This document shows positions 43,170-56,111 of a DNA stretch of 64,000 bases, piece after piece. The position numbers and the translations under genes are program-made. The notes under the pieces are model-generated. The model saw only the letters and a list, made by a program, of their open reading frames with translations. It ran no database searches and was not told where the DNA came from. Source of the DNA: Eleusine coracana subsp. coracana. Taxonomy: Eukaryota > Streptophyta > Magnoliopsida > Poales > Poaceae. How positions within the stretch are numbered: position 1 is the first letter of the stretch; each line of letters begins with the position of its first letter. The DNA is taken from contig CM064432.1 in the NCBI GenBank assembly GCA_032690845.1, positions 55,984,071 through 56,048,070 on the forward strand, given 5' to 3'.

Positions 43170-43840
43170 GATTAGAAATGATGGAGTAGATCAGTAGATG
43201 ATGTTAGAAGGACTTGGGGACATGGATGATCAGCAAGGATATGGAAGCCAAGGTGGAGGACCGATTAAAACGGACTCCGAGTCTGTTACAGACCCTAGGA
43301 CTAGTCTGTAATAAAACAGACACCCAAGGCACATATGGACCTAGTTTTGGACATTCTACATATGTACGGAAATCTAAGGAGAAGACCTTTCTAATGCCAC
43401 TGGTCTCATATCAAAATTCGTCCGGAGTCAACGGCAATCTTGAAACAAGAGAGTGTCCAGAATCTGTCCCACTGTTGTGTCACCTGTTTTTGGCCTTTGG
43501 GCTTTATATCTAGTTGAACCCAAATAGGGGAGCATCCGGAGGGTCTTTCACGACCTTAGGGTCTTCATAAACATCCATCACCGCTCCATTAGGTTTTGGG
43601 TTTTGGTTAGATTAATTTTGTTTATAAATAGTGTCATTGTTCATCTGTTTGTGAGACCCCAACTTCGTGAGTTTGATTATACATCTGCAATTTGGTTGCA
43701 TTCTTCTTCATTCTTGCTTATGTTTTTTATTCACAGGAAGGGATTAGCCTTCTCAGCAAGATGAACCGTGTAATGTCGGTTGATAACTAGAGGAGATGTT
43801 GTGTTGTGATTGCGGGGTCTTGAACATGTCGTTCAGAAGT
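43170..43840 (+). mobile_element. Probable LTR fragment of another retrotransposon
   Basis: The segment resembles LTRs of grass Gypsy-type elements (gatatggaagccaaggtggagg, then actccgagtctgttacagac), with a TATA-like ttataaata at about 43621. It has no paired copy in the window and no clean ends, so it is a solo or truncated LTR at best. Confidence 0.35.
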
Positions 43841-45521
43841 CAGATCAATCCGTATGTTGTCTCCCTCTTAATCAAGTTTACCATGACCTTTCGGAAGATT
43901 GGGAAAACTTTCCACGTCATGAGCTGACCCAGATCTGCATCCATTCGATGTTCAGTTGCCGCCGCATGCCTGCGTCCTGCTCCTCGGCTTCGTGCACGAG
44001 GTTGCTCATAAGATTTGAGCATCCGAATCGAGCCCTTCTTGCTTGTCGACACCGTGCATGGCCCCACAACCGAAGCCCTGCAAGACGTCGTCGTCCCCGG
44101 CCGTCGACAACGATGACGGCCTGTTAGCTTTATAATCATTAATGATTGGATCCCTAAGGTATGAATGTTTTGGTGATAGATGACAACTATGAAATTATGG
44201 GCTAATATCTACACGAGTGTTGTCTATACAGAAATCATCTCTAAACTCTACTACAAATCATATGAATAATGGTTGTCTTGGTGATTCATGGTAATGACCA
44301 CAAGCATGGAAGCTTGATGAGCTTGATGGAGTCCAAGGGTTGATGGAGATAGATCAAAGCTAAGGATAAGCTATGGAGCAAGTGTTGGGAACACTTGTCT
44401 AGTTGTTAGGACTTTGAGTCCATCGGAAAAAACGGACTATCAAGGGGGTCTAGGTCATTTCTCTTATGTCATGTCTAGTCGGTGATGTGCATGGATGCTC
44501 AGGGAAATCACAATCACTAGATGACAATGGAGAAGCCAAGGAGTTGTTCGGAGGAGCCGGGAAACATAGTCAAGCGAGGAAGAGAAGTTTTAGCTTCTGT
44601 ACATAGTGATCGGACAAAGGGATCAGTGGTGACCGAACTATACGATCACTAAGAGGTTTTGTCTAGAACTTCCAGCGAGTAGCGAGGAATCTGTCTATGC
44701 AGGGACCTATAGAGACCGGACAGTAAGGTCAGGTCACTAGACTGTACGATCAGTTCAAATGAGGCACAGGGCAGAGAGGAAGCATTCTGGAATGTTTCTA
44801 AACTGGAGAGAGAAACAGACTGGATAGTTCGGTCTACTAAACGGACGATCCGGTCAGTACAGGAGATCAGCCAGGACAGAAGTGCCAATGGCACTAGGAG
44901 CCGTTACAGGAGTGACCGGACGGTCCGGTCAGGCAGAGACCGGACAGTCCAGTCAGTATGTCCAGAAAGGTGATCTCATGGAGCAACAACTAGTTTGAGG
45001 TTGGAAGCCTATATAACTTTATTATTGGGGTCTTGGAGACCTCTCTTGGCTAGTGGAATTGCTTGGAGTATTTGGTGAGAGCCAAGAGGAAAAGAGGAGA
45101 GCACTAGGAGGAGATTTTGCATATCTTGAGAGTGCTAGTGAGAGTAACTTGAGCATTGATGCACATCTAAGGCTAGGGTGTCCTTGAGGGTGTGATCTAG
45201 GTTGTTACTCTTGGTCTATGGTGAGATCTAGACCGATTAGGTGTCGGTGATCGAGCCTATCGGAATGGGTTGTGACGGCCGCCACACGTTTGTACACGGT
45301 ATGAGCCTGCCGGTGAAAGGGGTATCGCAAGTGAGTGCCCATGTCGGCTCAGAGAGTCTGTCAAGTTCTCTAAAGAGGCGAGCTTGTGCCTTGGTGATAG
45401 CGGTGACACGCACCGTGTCTTCACTCTGGGAGTGATTGCGGGCTCTTGGGCGAGAACTCCACATTGGTGGCGGGAGGAAGCGAAACTTCAGCGGGAGTGG
45501 CCCAACTAGGATTAGGGGAAG

Positions 45522-45654
45522 GTGCCATCCTTCCGAGATCTCAGAAAAAAAAATCATGAGCATTCCTTAACCCCTCTTTTACCATCCAACCTTGCTCTTC
45601 AAGCCGAGAAGCAAGAGCCTATCAAGAGCAAGAAGAGCAAGAAGAAAGTTGTGA

Positions 45655-45697
<43 letters not shown>

Positions 45698-47003
45698 CTT
45701 GAGTGAGGTCTTGGCTCTTCTTATAAATAATATGAGGACCTTCAAGAACAAGTTTGCCTCCAAGTCCAAGGGCAAGTGCTTCAATTGTGGATCCAAGAAC
45801 CACTTTGTTCGAGATTGCCCCAAGCCAAAAAAAGAAGCTTCCAAGTCCCAAGACTCAAGTGATAAAGAAGAAGAAGACGAAGACCCCAAAGCCAAGCAAA
45901 AGAAGAAGTACTTCAACAAGGACAAGAGCAAAGGCAAAGCTCAAGACTACAAGAAGAAGTTCTCATGTAAGGCCCTTGTTAGAGAGTGGACAAGTGATAA
46001 CTCAAGTGACACATCCTCTTGCTCAATCGATGATGAAGAAGTGGCCGGCCTAGCCATGATCAAGACCACACTTCCACGAGCTCTTCCTCCACCTCCCATG
46101 TGCCTCATGGCCACGAACCAACTTGGGGAGAGTGAGGATGAGAGCATCAACGACAGCGATGATGAGGAGCTCTCCTGCGTCGAGCTTTGGAGTATGCTTG
46201 AGCAAGCCCGCGACATCACCATCAAGAAATCCAAAATGTTGAATGTGGTAAGAAAAGAGTGTAAGTTGTATAAGAAACATGTTGGTGAGCTTGAGAGTGA
46301 GCTCAAGGACCTTGTCACATCTCATGAGGCCCTAAAAAAGTTATGGCAAACTCAAGGGTGATTACGTAGAGCTACGTGAGAAGTACGAGGCCCTTGAACT
46401 TACTTTTGAGGCCATCAATGTGGATGATCTTGCCTCTCCCTACTCTAGTTCATCTAAGAGTGATGCTTCTACTATGTGTGATGAACTAACCAACTCGATC
46501 GAGGTTTCTTCTCTTGAGCCATTTGTTTTGGAGGAATATCACAAGTTCGAGAAAGAGAGAAAGATGGTGATGGACAGCTTCGAGAGGCTCACACGTGGTA
46601 GAGTCATCCACAAGGAGATTCTCGGGGGAAACCTTGTGAATAATGTCTCCCACCGGAAACTTGGCTCATATACCGCTGTCATCGACATCATCGGGACGAG
46701 TGATTCCATCCCCGCATGGGTCAAACCCCTACTTGCCAACGACTACTATTATGAGAAGTGTGTCAAGGATGGCCAAACCATCAAGGTTCTATGGTGAGAA
46801 GTTATATTGTTTTGCCTAACGCTAACTTGTTCCATGAGAACACATGTTTCAAGCTTTTTAGGAACAATGATGGCAAGGTGAATGCAAAGGCTTTGGGACC
46901 AACAAAAAAGAAGAGAAAGATCAAGAGCATATGGGTGCCTAAGTGCATTGTTGATCTTGAGAGGTCAATGAAGTACAAGTGGGTGCCCAAGAACAAGACC
47001 TAG
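45522..47003 (+). pseudogene. Element D gag, C-terminal two thirds
   Basis: Three overlapping open frames make up one decayed gag. It begins within the family region before a poly-Asp tract encoded by (gat)n at 45654-45697. It then has the zinc knuckle CFNCGSKNHFVRDC, Lys/Ser-rich segments, and a coiled-coil-like part (CKLYKKHVGELESELKDL). It ends with the same C-terminal signature as gag of element C (KSIWVPKCIVDLERS and KYKWVPKNK). Frame changes occur near 46350 and 46780. Confidence 0.75.
45654..45697 (+). repeat. (GAT)n microsatellite
   Basis: About 14 gat units within element D gag, encoding poly-Asp. Element C gag has a shorter Asp-rich stretch at the equivalent place. Confidence 0.85.
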
Positions 47004-48819
47004 AAGATGGTGGTGGTGGTGGACCGGGAGCTTACTTGAAAGTCAAGTGAAGTCCACCACAAGTGACATGGACCTCAACAACATATCTACTCATGAGGGA
47101 GGTATTTGTGTTTGTTCTTGGTAGTTGTAGTGTGTTTTTTCTTCTCTTGCATTGCATGGTAATTAGGACTCCTTTGTGACTAGTATGCTTTGCATCCATG
47201 CATATGTAAATAACTAAAAGAAAAACATATAAAAAATTAATCAATGTCTAACCCACTCAAGATAGCTATAAGAAAGGGGGAGTGCTTGAGATGGTGGTTT
47301 GGCTTCTCTTAAGGCAAGGGTATGGCTTATAGTAAGTTTGAGAGGGGTTCAAACTTGACATTGTTAGGTTTCCTTTATGTCTTGTTTAATATTGCTTGCA
47401 TTCACATGGCATGTTTACTTTTATTGCATATATAAAATACTTGTTGCATGCATCATATAAGAAACACAAAGGAGGCTTTTCACATCTGGAGATATTTATG
47501 CCTCATGCTACATATGAGATTACGTCTTCACAAGTGTGACCAAAGGAAATAATTATGCTTCATGCCCATTGAGCAAGATCTTATGAACTCCGAGGTTAAA
47601 TCTACTTGCGTGGTTCATAGGCTAAGGCTCATACATACCCATTTGGTTCTTAATTGCATTGATTCTTATTTGCTCGATTCTTCACTTGGCATCTGCAAAA
47701 ATTATAAGGCTATAGAGTGCCACTATTTGAAAAGGAGTGCTTGAGAGTTCCCTTCATACTCCAAGTGTAGTGTTTTATTGGGTGTTAAGTGAGGGCACTT
47801 TTCGAAAATAGAGAAATTCCTTGATTCAGCGAAATTCTTATAGTGAATCTATAGTCCGATCACTGGACCTTACCGTCCGGTCAGTGCCTTTGCGCACAGT
47901 GCCTCGGGGAATCTGGTCATAGAGACCGGACAGAATGGTCCTAGAGACCGTACTGTCCGATCTGCACAATTGCCAGCAGACCCGAAGCTGATCGGATAGT
48001 CCGATCTAGAGACCGTACCATTCGGTCACTATATTGAAAATATGTAATGCACTTTCTTCTGTGACCGTTGATCGATTCCTTGATAGATCTCGGTCGTTCG
48101 TCGATCGATTGACTTAGGTCAAAAATGCTCGTCCTCTTCCTCGTTCGACACCGACATCGAGTTTGTGCCCCGCCTAATCATTGCAGCTAACGTTGTCATT
48201 GATCTTGCCCCTACGCCGTCGAGAGCAGCTACTCAGCTCACCCCTGCTTCCAGTTGTGCACGCCCGCGCTGCCATTCGCCGCTGCTACTAGCTACACGCT
48301 CCCACACAAAGGCGCCGCAACCGAGCACCTCCAGAGCCACCGCCGCCGCGATTGCCGCCAACGCATGCTGCGCGCCATCGCCGCTCTACCCTCCTCGTAT
48401 GCAAGCTACCCCCAAAGCCGAGCTCCACCGAAAGCTAAAGAAAAGCTTGCCCCTTCCACCACTTCCATTACCGGCAAGCCAAAAACTTCATCTTTTAGGC
48501 GATCTGTCGTGTGTTCCTCTCGACTTCGATTTCAGACTTCCTCCAGGGTATCGTTCTATCTTCTCGTTCATCGTTTATGCCCTAATTCGCAAGCAATTTT
48601 CTTAATTGATGCAATTGAAATATTTGTCCATGTTTAGTTGCATTAATTAGGTAATTAGCTCAACCTAGCTACAATTAATTCCATGCCCATCTATTAATTG
48701 CATGTCTAGGGTTTGTATTTAGTTTAGTCTGCATATAAATTTATTGCCTAGTATTTGACTGCATACTAGATGAGTCGCACCAGCCACTTATAGTCGATGA
48801 TCACCGGGCAAGAGACCCG

Positions 48820-49266
48820 CAGTGCACCTATGCAGTGTGCACGAGGAGGCTGTAGAAACTTGTGGAGGCAGCCGAAGAGCCGGATATTCTTAAGGTTCTT
48901 GCGAAGGACCTTAAGTCACTCTGTCTCGTCCACCTGCGACTGCTCACGGGGTCCATGCCTTGTTGATGAGGAAGGAGGGAGTGAGGTGCTGCCTAGATCT
49001 CACCGGAGAGGAGGGAGAGAGTAGGGGCACCGCCTGGATCTTGTCAGAGTGGAGGGAGAGAGTGGGGGCACTATGTGGGTGCCACTTGCAGGGGTTACAC
49101 CTTGTCAGAGAGAAGGTCTGACCACGCACTCACGGAGGTCGCGCCTCGCCACTGCGATCATGCCCTCGCCGGAGAGAAGGTCTGGCCGCCTGCTCGTAGG
49201 GGCCGCACTGACCATTGGCACTGCGTGACCAAGTGAAGAGGAGGAAGGGCGGCAATGACTGCTATG

Positions 49267-49302
<36 letters not shown>

Positions 49303-49597
49303 GGGGAGGAAGGGGTAGTGGCGGCTGCTAGGGTTAGGAGTGAGAGAGGGAGTGGGGTGGGGGTGGGGACTCACCGGCTGGTTAGGGTTGGTTTTTTAAA
49401 TGGGTCGCAAATGGTGGATTGTTGTTGGCCTTTTAGCAGCGAGTGGTATTGTGGTTTGCCGCTAATGTTAGTTTGTGGCGGCGTATTGTATTGTGGATCA
49501 CCGTTATAAATTTTTGTTTAATTGTAGCAGCGGGTATTATTAGACCGCCTCTATTAGAAACTGGGGTGCAACACTATAGTTTTCATTTGTTGCAGTG
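48820..49597. mobile_element. Right part of a CACTA element
   Basis: The right end reads TTTCATTTGTTGCAGTG at 49581-49597, a CACTA-type terminus in reverse. Subterminal repeats such as ttgtggtttgccgctaat and tgtggcggcg precede it. The interior is GC-rich with a (GA)n run. No matching left end (CACTGCAACAAATG) is visible, so the left limit is a guess and the copy is truncated. Confidence 0.45.
49270..49299. repeat. (GA)n microsatellite
   Basis: About 15 ag units in a row at the edge of a low-complexity region. It creates spurious Arg-Glu and Ser-Leu open frames on the two strands. Confidence 0.9.
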
Positions 49598-50881
49598 AGT
49601 ATATTATGATATTTGAATAGGAATATAGATTTGACTTAATAAAAAAAATTAAAAGCCCAATCATGGCACAGCATATTTTCTATCTTGCAAAAGGATTAAA
49701 ATATCTAACTAAATTTTTGTTAATGCTGCACACACTTAGTCTTTTTTATGAAGATTAATCACCCTAGTTATTGTGTGAAATAGAAGCTCAAAGTTGTTAT
49801 TCCATCCTTTGTCAAGTAGAGCCACGAACTTGTTCATGATTAGTCTTCAACGACATGGCACTTTATTTGAATCCTGACCCATTGACCTTTTTTTATCGAA
49901 ATATATTGGACGCTGCATGCTCTAACATGACCCCGTGTAACGTCAGATTATATCATATTTAAATGATTAGAACCTAAACTTTGAATGCAATCTAACAATA
50001 TCTTACAACAAGTTGATTCCTTTTTCTTTCGTCAACTTTTCCTTTGTGACGTCACCAGTGTGCTAGGATGTTCCCATGCTCACTAAGTTCTCGGGTATAG
50101 TCGACAATGACCAAAGTGCCTGTGACCGGACGGGTTTCATATGCTGCACGCACATGGGACTAAGCCAGAGAGTGTGCCTCCCTTTCTGGCCAAAAATAGA
50201 GGTCTCCAATTGACAGCATAAAAGTGGAGAACTGTTGAAACATGCACCTAGCTACTAGCAATCATCAAGGCCTCCCCAAGTCTAGAGCTGTGAATGATAA
50301 AAGAGCAATATATGAGGGCCGTTACATTATGATGGTTTTTCAAATGTATTTATAATTTTCTAATTCTTGATGCGGTCACTAATTGGAGGTATGTTTGGTT
50401 GCCCGTGTAACAACAGAAATCTCCCCATTTGAATCAAAATTACAGCAGCTTCTCTACGCTTTGGGGCACATAGATTGGACGCTTGCATAGCCTAAAGGAC
50501 AGCAGGTGATGTGGATTAAAAATAGCCCCTTGGGCATGAAACGGAAAGATAGTGGTGGCATGCTATAATGCCGTACAGCTGCAGCATACCGCATGTAAAG
50601 TTGGGAGCTTAATTGGGATAATTAACGTTAAAGAGTTAAGGGAAAGGATTCCATCTGCAAATTATTAAAGTAAGACCCTACACAGGTCATTGGTGGCATA
50701 AAAGTAATTTGATTTAACAATGTGGGAAATTGTTTTCACGATGAACAATAGCGAGTGGCCATGCTTGGCCAACCATAGACAGAGGCCGTGGGCGGCGTGG
50801 CGGGGTGATGTCGAGGATCATGAGTTCACGACTCATTAAGTACCGAGTTAGGTTTATTGCTGACATTTGATGTTATAAAAG
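49598..50881. other. Intergenic DNA, nothing recognised
   Basis: AT-rich with no open frame of note. No repeat ends are seen. Confidence 0.45.
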
Positions 50882-50883
50882 TA

Positions 50884-51110
50884 CTTCTTTATATTTTAAT
50901 TATTTATGTAGTTAACTTTTTAATTATTCGTCTTATTTAAAATATTTGTTTAAATATATAAAATTATATGGTAGTTTTTAACTTTTTTTAATGATAAAAT
51001 AAATTGTAATAAAATATATATTAAATTTTTATTTTTATTTTTTGAATAAGATGAATAATCAAACGTAACTAAAAAGGTCAACTGCGTCAACAATTTAAAT
51101 CCAGAGGAAG
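50884..51110. mobile_element. Stowaway-like MITE
   Basis: About 227 bp flanked by TA at 50882-50883 and 51111-51112. The terminal repeats cttctttatattttaattat and cttcctctggatttaaatt are diverged. Interior strings match the other Stowaway copies. Confidence 0.7.
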
Positions 51111-51281
51111 TAACAGGGCTGCATATTCCATAAAAAACATGGGAGAACAACAAAAAGTTGATACTACTAGATGTTATCAAGAGATGGACAAGGACAGTTC
51201 GATCCAATCTAGGTTGGATGTAGATGTTCCATGCAACATGTTACATGTCTCAATACAGCCAAGTTTGTTAAAAGGAGAGTA

Positions 51282-51481
51282 AGAGCATCTCCAACAGATT
51301 AGTAAAATTAAATGATCAAAATCTTGATTTAGCTATTATGTAAAACAAAAGAGTTTTTAATCCTCTCTATATTAAAATGGTTGTGTGGAGTGCAAATGAA
51401 TTTTTGTTTTCGGGCTTGACTTTGTTGTATGGGCTTGACATTGGAAAAAAATTTGGCTAGTCTGTTAATTAGAGATGCTCT
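51282..51481. mobile_element. Short MITE with gagcatctcc ends
   Basis: 200 bp. The left end AGAGCATCTCCAACAG pairs with the right end AGAGCATCTCTAATTAACAG (reverse complement), flanked by TA on both sides. The ends resemble those of the unit at 34306-35732. It lies about 200 bp beyond the stop codon of the CYP735A gene. Confidence 0.65.
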
Positions 51482-51676
51482 TAGTTTGTACTATATTCTT
51501 ATAAACTATTATTTGTCACCAACAAAAACAATGTCAACGAAATGTTGACTCCGAATATACCGTACTCGCACCTCGTGAGAATGACGCACAAAATTCTCTA
51601 CATACCCCCTCTCTTGAAGCGAAAACAAGAAACAAAATTCCGAAAATTGCACCTAATAATAAGAAGAACAAAATTC

Positions 51677-53814
51677 CTAGTAGCGCGGCCGCGTCGTGGC
51701 GAGCGGCAGGAGTCGCACGGGCACGCCGTGCCTCGGCCTGAGCGTGAGCACGTTCACCGGCGCGTGTCGGTACTCGTCGGAGATCCCGAACCGGAAGCTG
51801 GCGAGCACCATGGCGAGCACGACCTTGGCCTCGACCATGGCGTACGCCTGGCCCACGCAGTTGCGCGGGCCCGACGCGAACGGCAGGAAGAAGCGGCCCC
51901 TCCCGGAGGCGAACCGGTCGGGCCGGAACTCGTGCGCGTCGGGGCCCCACACGGCCTCGTCGTGGTGGATGGCCAGCACCGGGATCCACACCGACGCGCC
52001 CCTCGGCACGCGCAGCTCGCCGGAGCCGAGGGTGATGTCCTCGAACGCCATCCGCGGCAGCAGCGTCGCCGGCGGGTACAGGCGCAGCGTCTCGTTGATC
52101 ACCATCTGCAGCTGCACTCATTCATTCATGCCCGGGTGGGTAAATGTTAACGAAATCTTTTCTCTAAAAAGAAAAAAAATGTTAATTAGTAGTGGCTTAA
52201 TTAATTTACCACGGTGAGCTTGGGGAGGTGGTCGGCGGTGGGCGGCGCGTCGCCGCAGACGGCGGCGACCTCGGCGCGGGCCCGGTCCTGCCAGGCCGGG
52301 TTGGTGGCGAGCAGCATGATGGCCCAGGTTAGGAGCAGCGCCGAGGTCTCGTGCCCCGCGAAGAAGAAGGTCTTGCACTCGTCTATCATCATCTGCGCGT
52401 CGTAACCCGGCTCGCCCTTGTCGTCGCTGTTCCTCTTCTTCTTGTTCTTCTTCTCCGTCTCGGCAAGGAGCATTCCGAGGAGACCCATGCCGCACGCCGA
52501 CGAGGGTGTCCGGCCCTCGTCGGCGATCTCGCGGCTGCGCTGGATGGACTCCTGGAGCAGGCGCTCCAGCTCCGCGTTCAGGCGCCTTATTTCCCGCCGG
52601 TATTTGCTGGGAAAATACCTGAAACGAAAACACAATAATGTTTGTTTTCAAAATCACACCTGAGGAAAATAATACATCTTGAAATGTGGAATTGGTGCGT
52701 TTTGATGCACGCTTCCGTTAGTAATTAGTATCACACGTGTGCATAGATCGGCCCCGCATGTCAGGTACGTAGCATTCAGTCAGCTAACTGAGAGTGTTTT
52801 GGCCATGATGCTCTGTTTTGTAAGTACACGGAGCAGAGGAAAAATGAGGAATGGATGGTCGTTGGACTACTCACTGGCTGCCTGGGACCCAGAGGTATCT
52901 GCTGGAGCGAGCGGTGAGGCGCTGCAGCTCCTCGATGAGGCTGAAGATGCGCTTGCCCGTGTCGTAGCTGGTATCGAACTCGGTGCGGGCGATGATGTCT
53001 CCGGCGAGCCTCGCCATATGCTTCCCGACCTCCACCTCGTTCCCCTCCCTCGCCACCGCCTCCCTTAGCGCCCGCACCGCACCCCTCGTGCACTCCACCA
53101 TGTGCCCAACTCTGCCCTGAAATCACCCGTGCCAATTCCTAAGTAACATGCCATATTATTGCCATGGTGATCGATGAGTGCAAGCGGCATAGCTGCTAAC
53201 CTTGAGCCTGTCTGCCATGAACGCCGGCGCGACGACGTGGCGCTGGTGGACCCACGCGGCGCCGTTGGCCATGATCAGCCCGCCGCCGATGAAGTGCCTG
53301 GCGCCCTGCCTCTGCATCCACGACTTGCCCGTCGCGTGCGCGTGCCGCGACGACAGCAGCTCGCGCACCATCCCGGGGTCCGTCACGCACACGCGCGGCT
53401 CGCTGCCGTACCAGTACACGAACAGCTTCCCTGCAATCCCCTCCTGTCGTCAGCTCTCTCTTTCTCACTCCAACTCCATAGTGGCAACAACGATGGTGCA
53501 ACAATTTGATTTCTAGTTGTAGTAATTCTGAACAACGCACCGTACGCCTTGGACCAGCGGACGTAATGGGGCAGGAGCCGGCCGACGATGTCGTGGTTAA
53601 GGGAGCCCACGTCGCCGGCGGTGGCCTCGGCGACGAGCGCCGACACGTCGCGGAGGTTGCCGACGAGGAGGCGCGCCGGCGGGCCGCGGACGCCCTGGCC
53701 CGCGAGGGCCCGCCGGATCCGCACCGGCGTCAGGACGTAGCAGCACAGAGTGACCCACGCGGCCCGGGCCAGCAGCAACAAGAGCGCCAATGCGAGCACG
53801 AGGACGGCTGCCAT
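51677..53814 (-). CDS. CYP735A: Cytochrome P450 CYP735A, cytokinin trans-hydroxylase
   Basis: CYP735A enzymes hydroxylate isopentenyladenine-type cytokinins to trans-zeatin forms in the endoplasmic reticulum. Five exons with GT-AG borders join in phase: 53814-53541, 53430-53201, 53116-52875, 52618-52210 and 52111-51677, giving 529 residues. A hydrophobic N-terminal anchor (residues 1-27) precedes the catalytic part. The oxygen-binding I-helix motif AGHETS is at 336-341, the K-helix ETLR at 392-395, FRPDRF at 447-452, and the haem loop FASGPRNCVG at 463-472 with Cys470. The stretches ATLLPRMAFEDITLG, IPVLAIHHDEAVWG and YRHAPVNVLTLRP are diagnostic of CYP735A rather than the related CYP734A or CYP714. 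A Lys/Asn/Asp-rich insert (about 303-320) precedes the I helix. All key residues are present, so the gene looks functional. Rice has two members, and I cannot tell which this is. Confidence 0.92.
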
Positions 53815-53920
53815 CCTCTACTTTTGCTTTGCTTGGACGAAGCGCTGCTGATGCCTTTGCCTCTTGTTTGTTCTGTTCGCGAGTGCCACTGCCAGCTTAG
53901 TGTTGGCACTAGGCTTCTGC

Positions 53921-53932
53921 CTATATATATAA
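53921..53932 (-). promoter_or_regulatory. TATA box of the CYP735A gene
   Basis: ttatatatatag on the minus strand, about 107 bp upstream of the ATG at 53814. The spacing suits a plant core promoter with a short leader. Confidence 0.65.
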
Positions 53933-55694
53933 CGGCCCGGGTACGTACATTCCAATGAGGAGTAACGAACAAACGCCTCGCATTTTTTTTTAAAAAAAAA
54001 AACATTTCCTTTCGCACAAGTTGGGTTGCCTACTTTGGCCCCATCTCACGCTCGATGTCTCGCCTTTCCTTCGACCAATCCGGGAAATTTCACAGGAAAA
54101 CTCCAAATTCGGAGACAATTGAATCGAATCCCCGTGAAACAACCAATCATTTTATCTCATATAGTTCGCGTTTGGTTTCTTTTGCACGACGGTAAAGATA
54201 GATAACCATGCCCAGAAAAAGCATTTTGACCGGAAAGCGGAGAGGTCAATTTGGTGGATTTTAAGACTAGTTCGTGGTGCTGTTAGTGGGGGGAGGGGAG
54301 TGTGTGCTTTGGCATAAAGTGGCAAAACCGGTACCGTTTTAGATAACTGCATTACTTAAGTACAATTGGGTGACAATCAATCCTGCCACTAAGTGAAAAG
54401 AAGCGGCGTATCTTCAATATTCAAGCAAAGGCGTTTCGGTTGAGGCTTCTAGTTTCATCCTCTATATATATATCTGATGGATCCAGTTATTACACTTCAC
54501 AAATATTTTAGGGCGCAACGAAGAGTCAAAGTCAGTTCACTGCAGCTTGATATTAATAAACTCAGCACCTTACTCATGATGATCAGTCCCTCTAAACATA
54601 AGGCTGAATTCCACTGCCTTGAAACTTTATCTCGACTCAGGAACTGGATTACTGGCTTCCTGCTTGTTTAGGGAAGTGACCGAGGAAATTTCTGCACGGC
54701 CTTATTCTGTTCTCCTGACTTTCAGCATTTCACTATAGATTTTTCTCTGAAACAAAAGTCTCCGGTAAGGAACACAACTGCTGTCCCCTTTGATGCAATG
54801 CAAGTAGTGCAAAAGAAATGTGATATAGCCTTGCTTTATAAGGGTTCAGTCTGAATTGGATGCATCACAGAACTCCAGGCGAACGCACCAAGAGGTCAAA
54901 TGCCAACGGGTAGTTTCTTGAATGGAATGCACACTTGTGACTCAGATTACAAAATTCATTTGACAAAGGACTTGTACCTCGGCATCAGCTGCCGCTTGAA
55001 AATTAAGCCAGGCGATGCATCTGTCTTCTGAAAAACTCGTTTCTGTGAAGCAATGCTCTGCACCGCGTCTCATGTCAACAGTTCTTAGTTGGTTGACACA
55101 CAAAGAGGTCCACTGAACTCGGTGAATGACTTGCTCTGCAGCCCTATAGCACATGTTAGATTTCATCTCCAAAAACAGGAAACACAAGGACGTCATATCC
55201 TATATTTTCGTGAGAACAATATTATGGAATATAAGATGCAAACGCAATCACTTTCGAGGATACACTTGCAGCAATTTCCGTTGTTTTCTGAGTGGTCCCA
55301 GCTGTGCCAACTAGATATTCCAATGGCCATGCCTCCTGAACGCAAGCACGAACAGTAAAAAAAGATCAGACGCTGTGCACATGGCAAGTTTAGGGGCCAG
55401 TAAAGTTAGTTCGTTAATAAAATGTCGGTGCTTTAGATTTGATCAATAGTTTTGGGATATCCTCGGAAAGCAACCGCAAGATAGGGCTCCTTTCTTTTCA
55501 ATAGAAAAGGATAAATGTACATAACTGATTAGATTTCACCTTATTGCAGGGTTATTTTTAACATACTTGTTTCGTCATTTCATCATAATGTAATTGAGTG
55601 ACCAAATTTATTACTGAAGCAAGGATTTAAGTGCCACAAAGTACTTGGCACGCTAGGACTAAATTCTTTCAATCCTCAATGTTGAATAAAAAAC
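53933..55694. other. Upstream region of CYP735A and intergenic DNA
   Basis: No gene is supported. Short frames at 54477-54671 (plus) and 54942-55196 (minus) look partly protein-like but have no recognisable motif or splice context. Cytokinin-response elements cannot be judged by eye. Confidence 0.4.
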
Positions 55695-55696
55695 TA

Positions 55697-55915
55697 CTCC
55701 CTCCGTTCTTAAATTGTTGTCACCATTGACCTTTTTTAGTTAACATTAACCATCCGTTTTATTCAAAAATTTTGAACAAATATCATATATGTTGTGATAA
55801 TTTATTTTATTATCAGAGGAAATTAAAACACAATTTAAAATTTTACATCTTTAAAATAATATTTTAAATAAGACGAATGGTCAAAGCTATCTTAAAAGTC
55901 AACAGTGACAGGGAG
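55697..55915. mobile_element. Stowaway-like MITE, best preserved copy
   Basis: 219 bp beginning CTCCCTCCGTTCTTAAATTG, the canonical Stowaway end, and ending in its complement (ttgacttttaag... to agtgacagggag). TA precedes the left end, and the right flank has mutated to TG. It includes aataagacgaatggtcaaag, shared with the copies at 36297 and 50884. Confidence 0.85.
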
Positions 55916-56111
55916 TGCCTTGCTGAGACGATGGAAGCTCAAATATATTCTCCAGGCATATATATAATCATATGCAAAACATCACACATATTCTTTCAGT
56001 GACAGTTGGTCACGACAAAAACATCTGGATGGTCTATGAGCGGCTTCAAACCTCTTGCATCTCCCAAACGAAGCTTGAGAAGCACACATTTGCAACAGGT
56101 TCAGGAGATTC

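Larger units (their letters stand above)
44143..48790 (+). mobile_element. Deleted Sirevirus-like Copia remnant (element D)
   Basis: It starts with a Sirevirus-style LTR (tgattggatccctaaggtatg, then gttttggtgatagatgac) at about 44143 and runs to about 45530. There it jumps directly into the middle of gag, so the LTR end, primer-binding site and gag N-terminus are gone. Gag ends at 47003. Pol is entirely absent. A polypurine-like box (aagaaagggggag) lies at about 47270-47282. A leader like that of the third ORF of C follows (47840-48020), with gaccggac/gtccggtc motifs. No 3' LTR is found. The right end is approximate. Confidence 0.7.

Noticed and set aside
44143..45530. A complete LTR pair for element D
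   Set aside because: No second copy of this LTR occurs in the window, so only one LTR-like segment is reported.
45579..45937. Minus-strand frames with poly-Ile or poly-Ser
   Set aside because: They are antisense readings of the (GAT)n repeat in element D gag.
51534..52217. Other frames across the last CYP735A exon on both strands
   Set aside because: High GC content keeps all frames open. Only the frame with the haem loop and ETLR motif matches a protein family.
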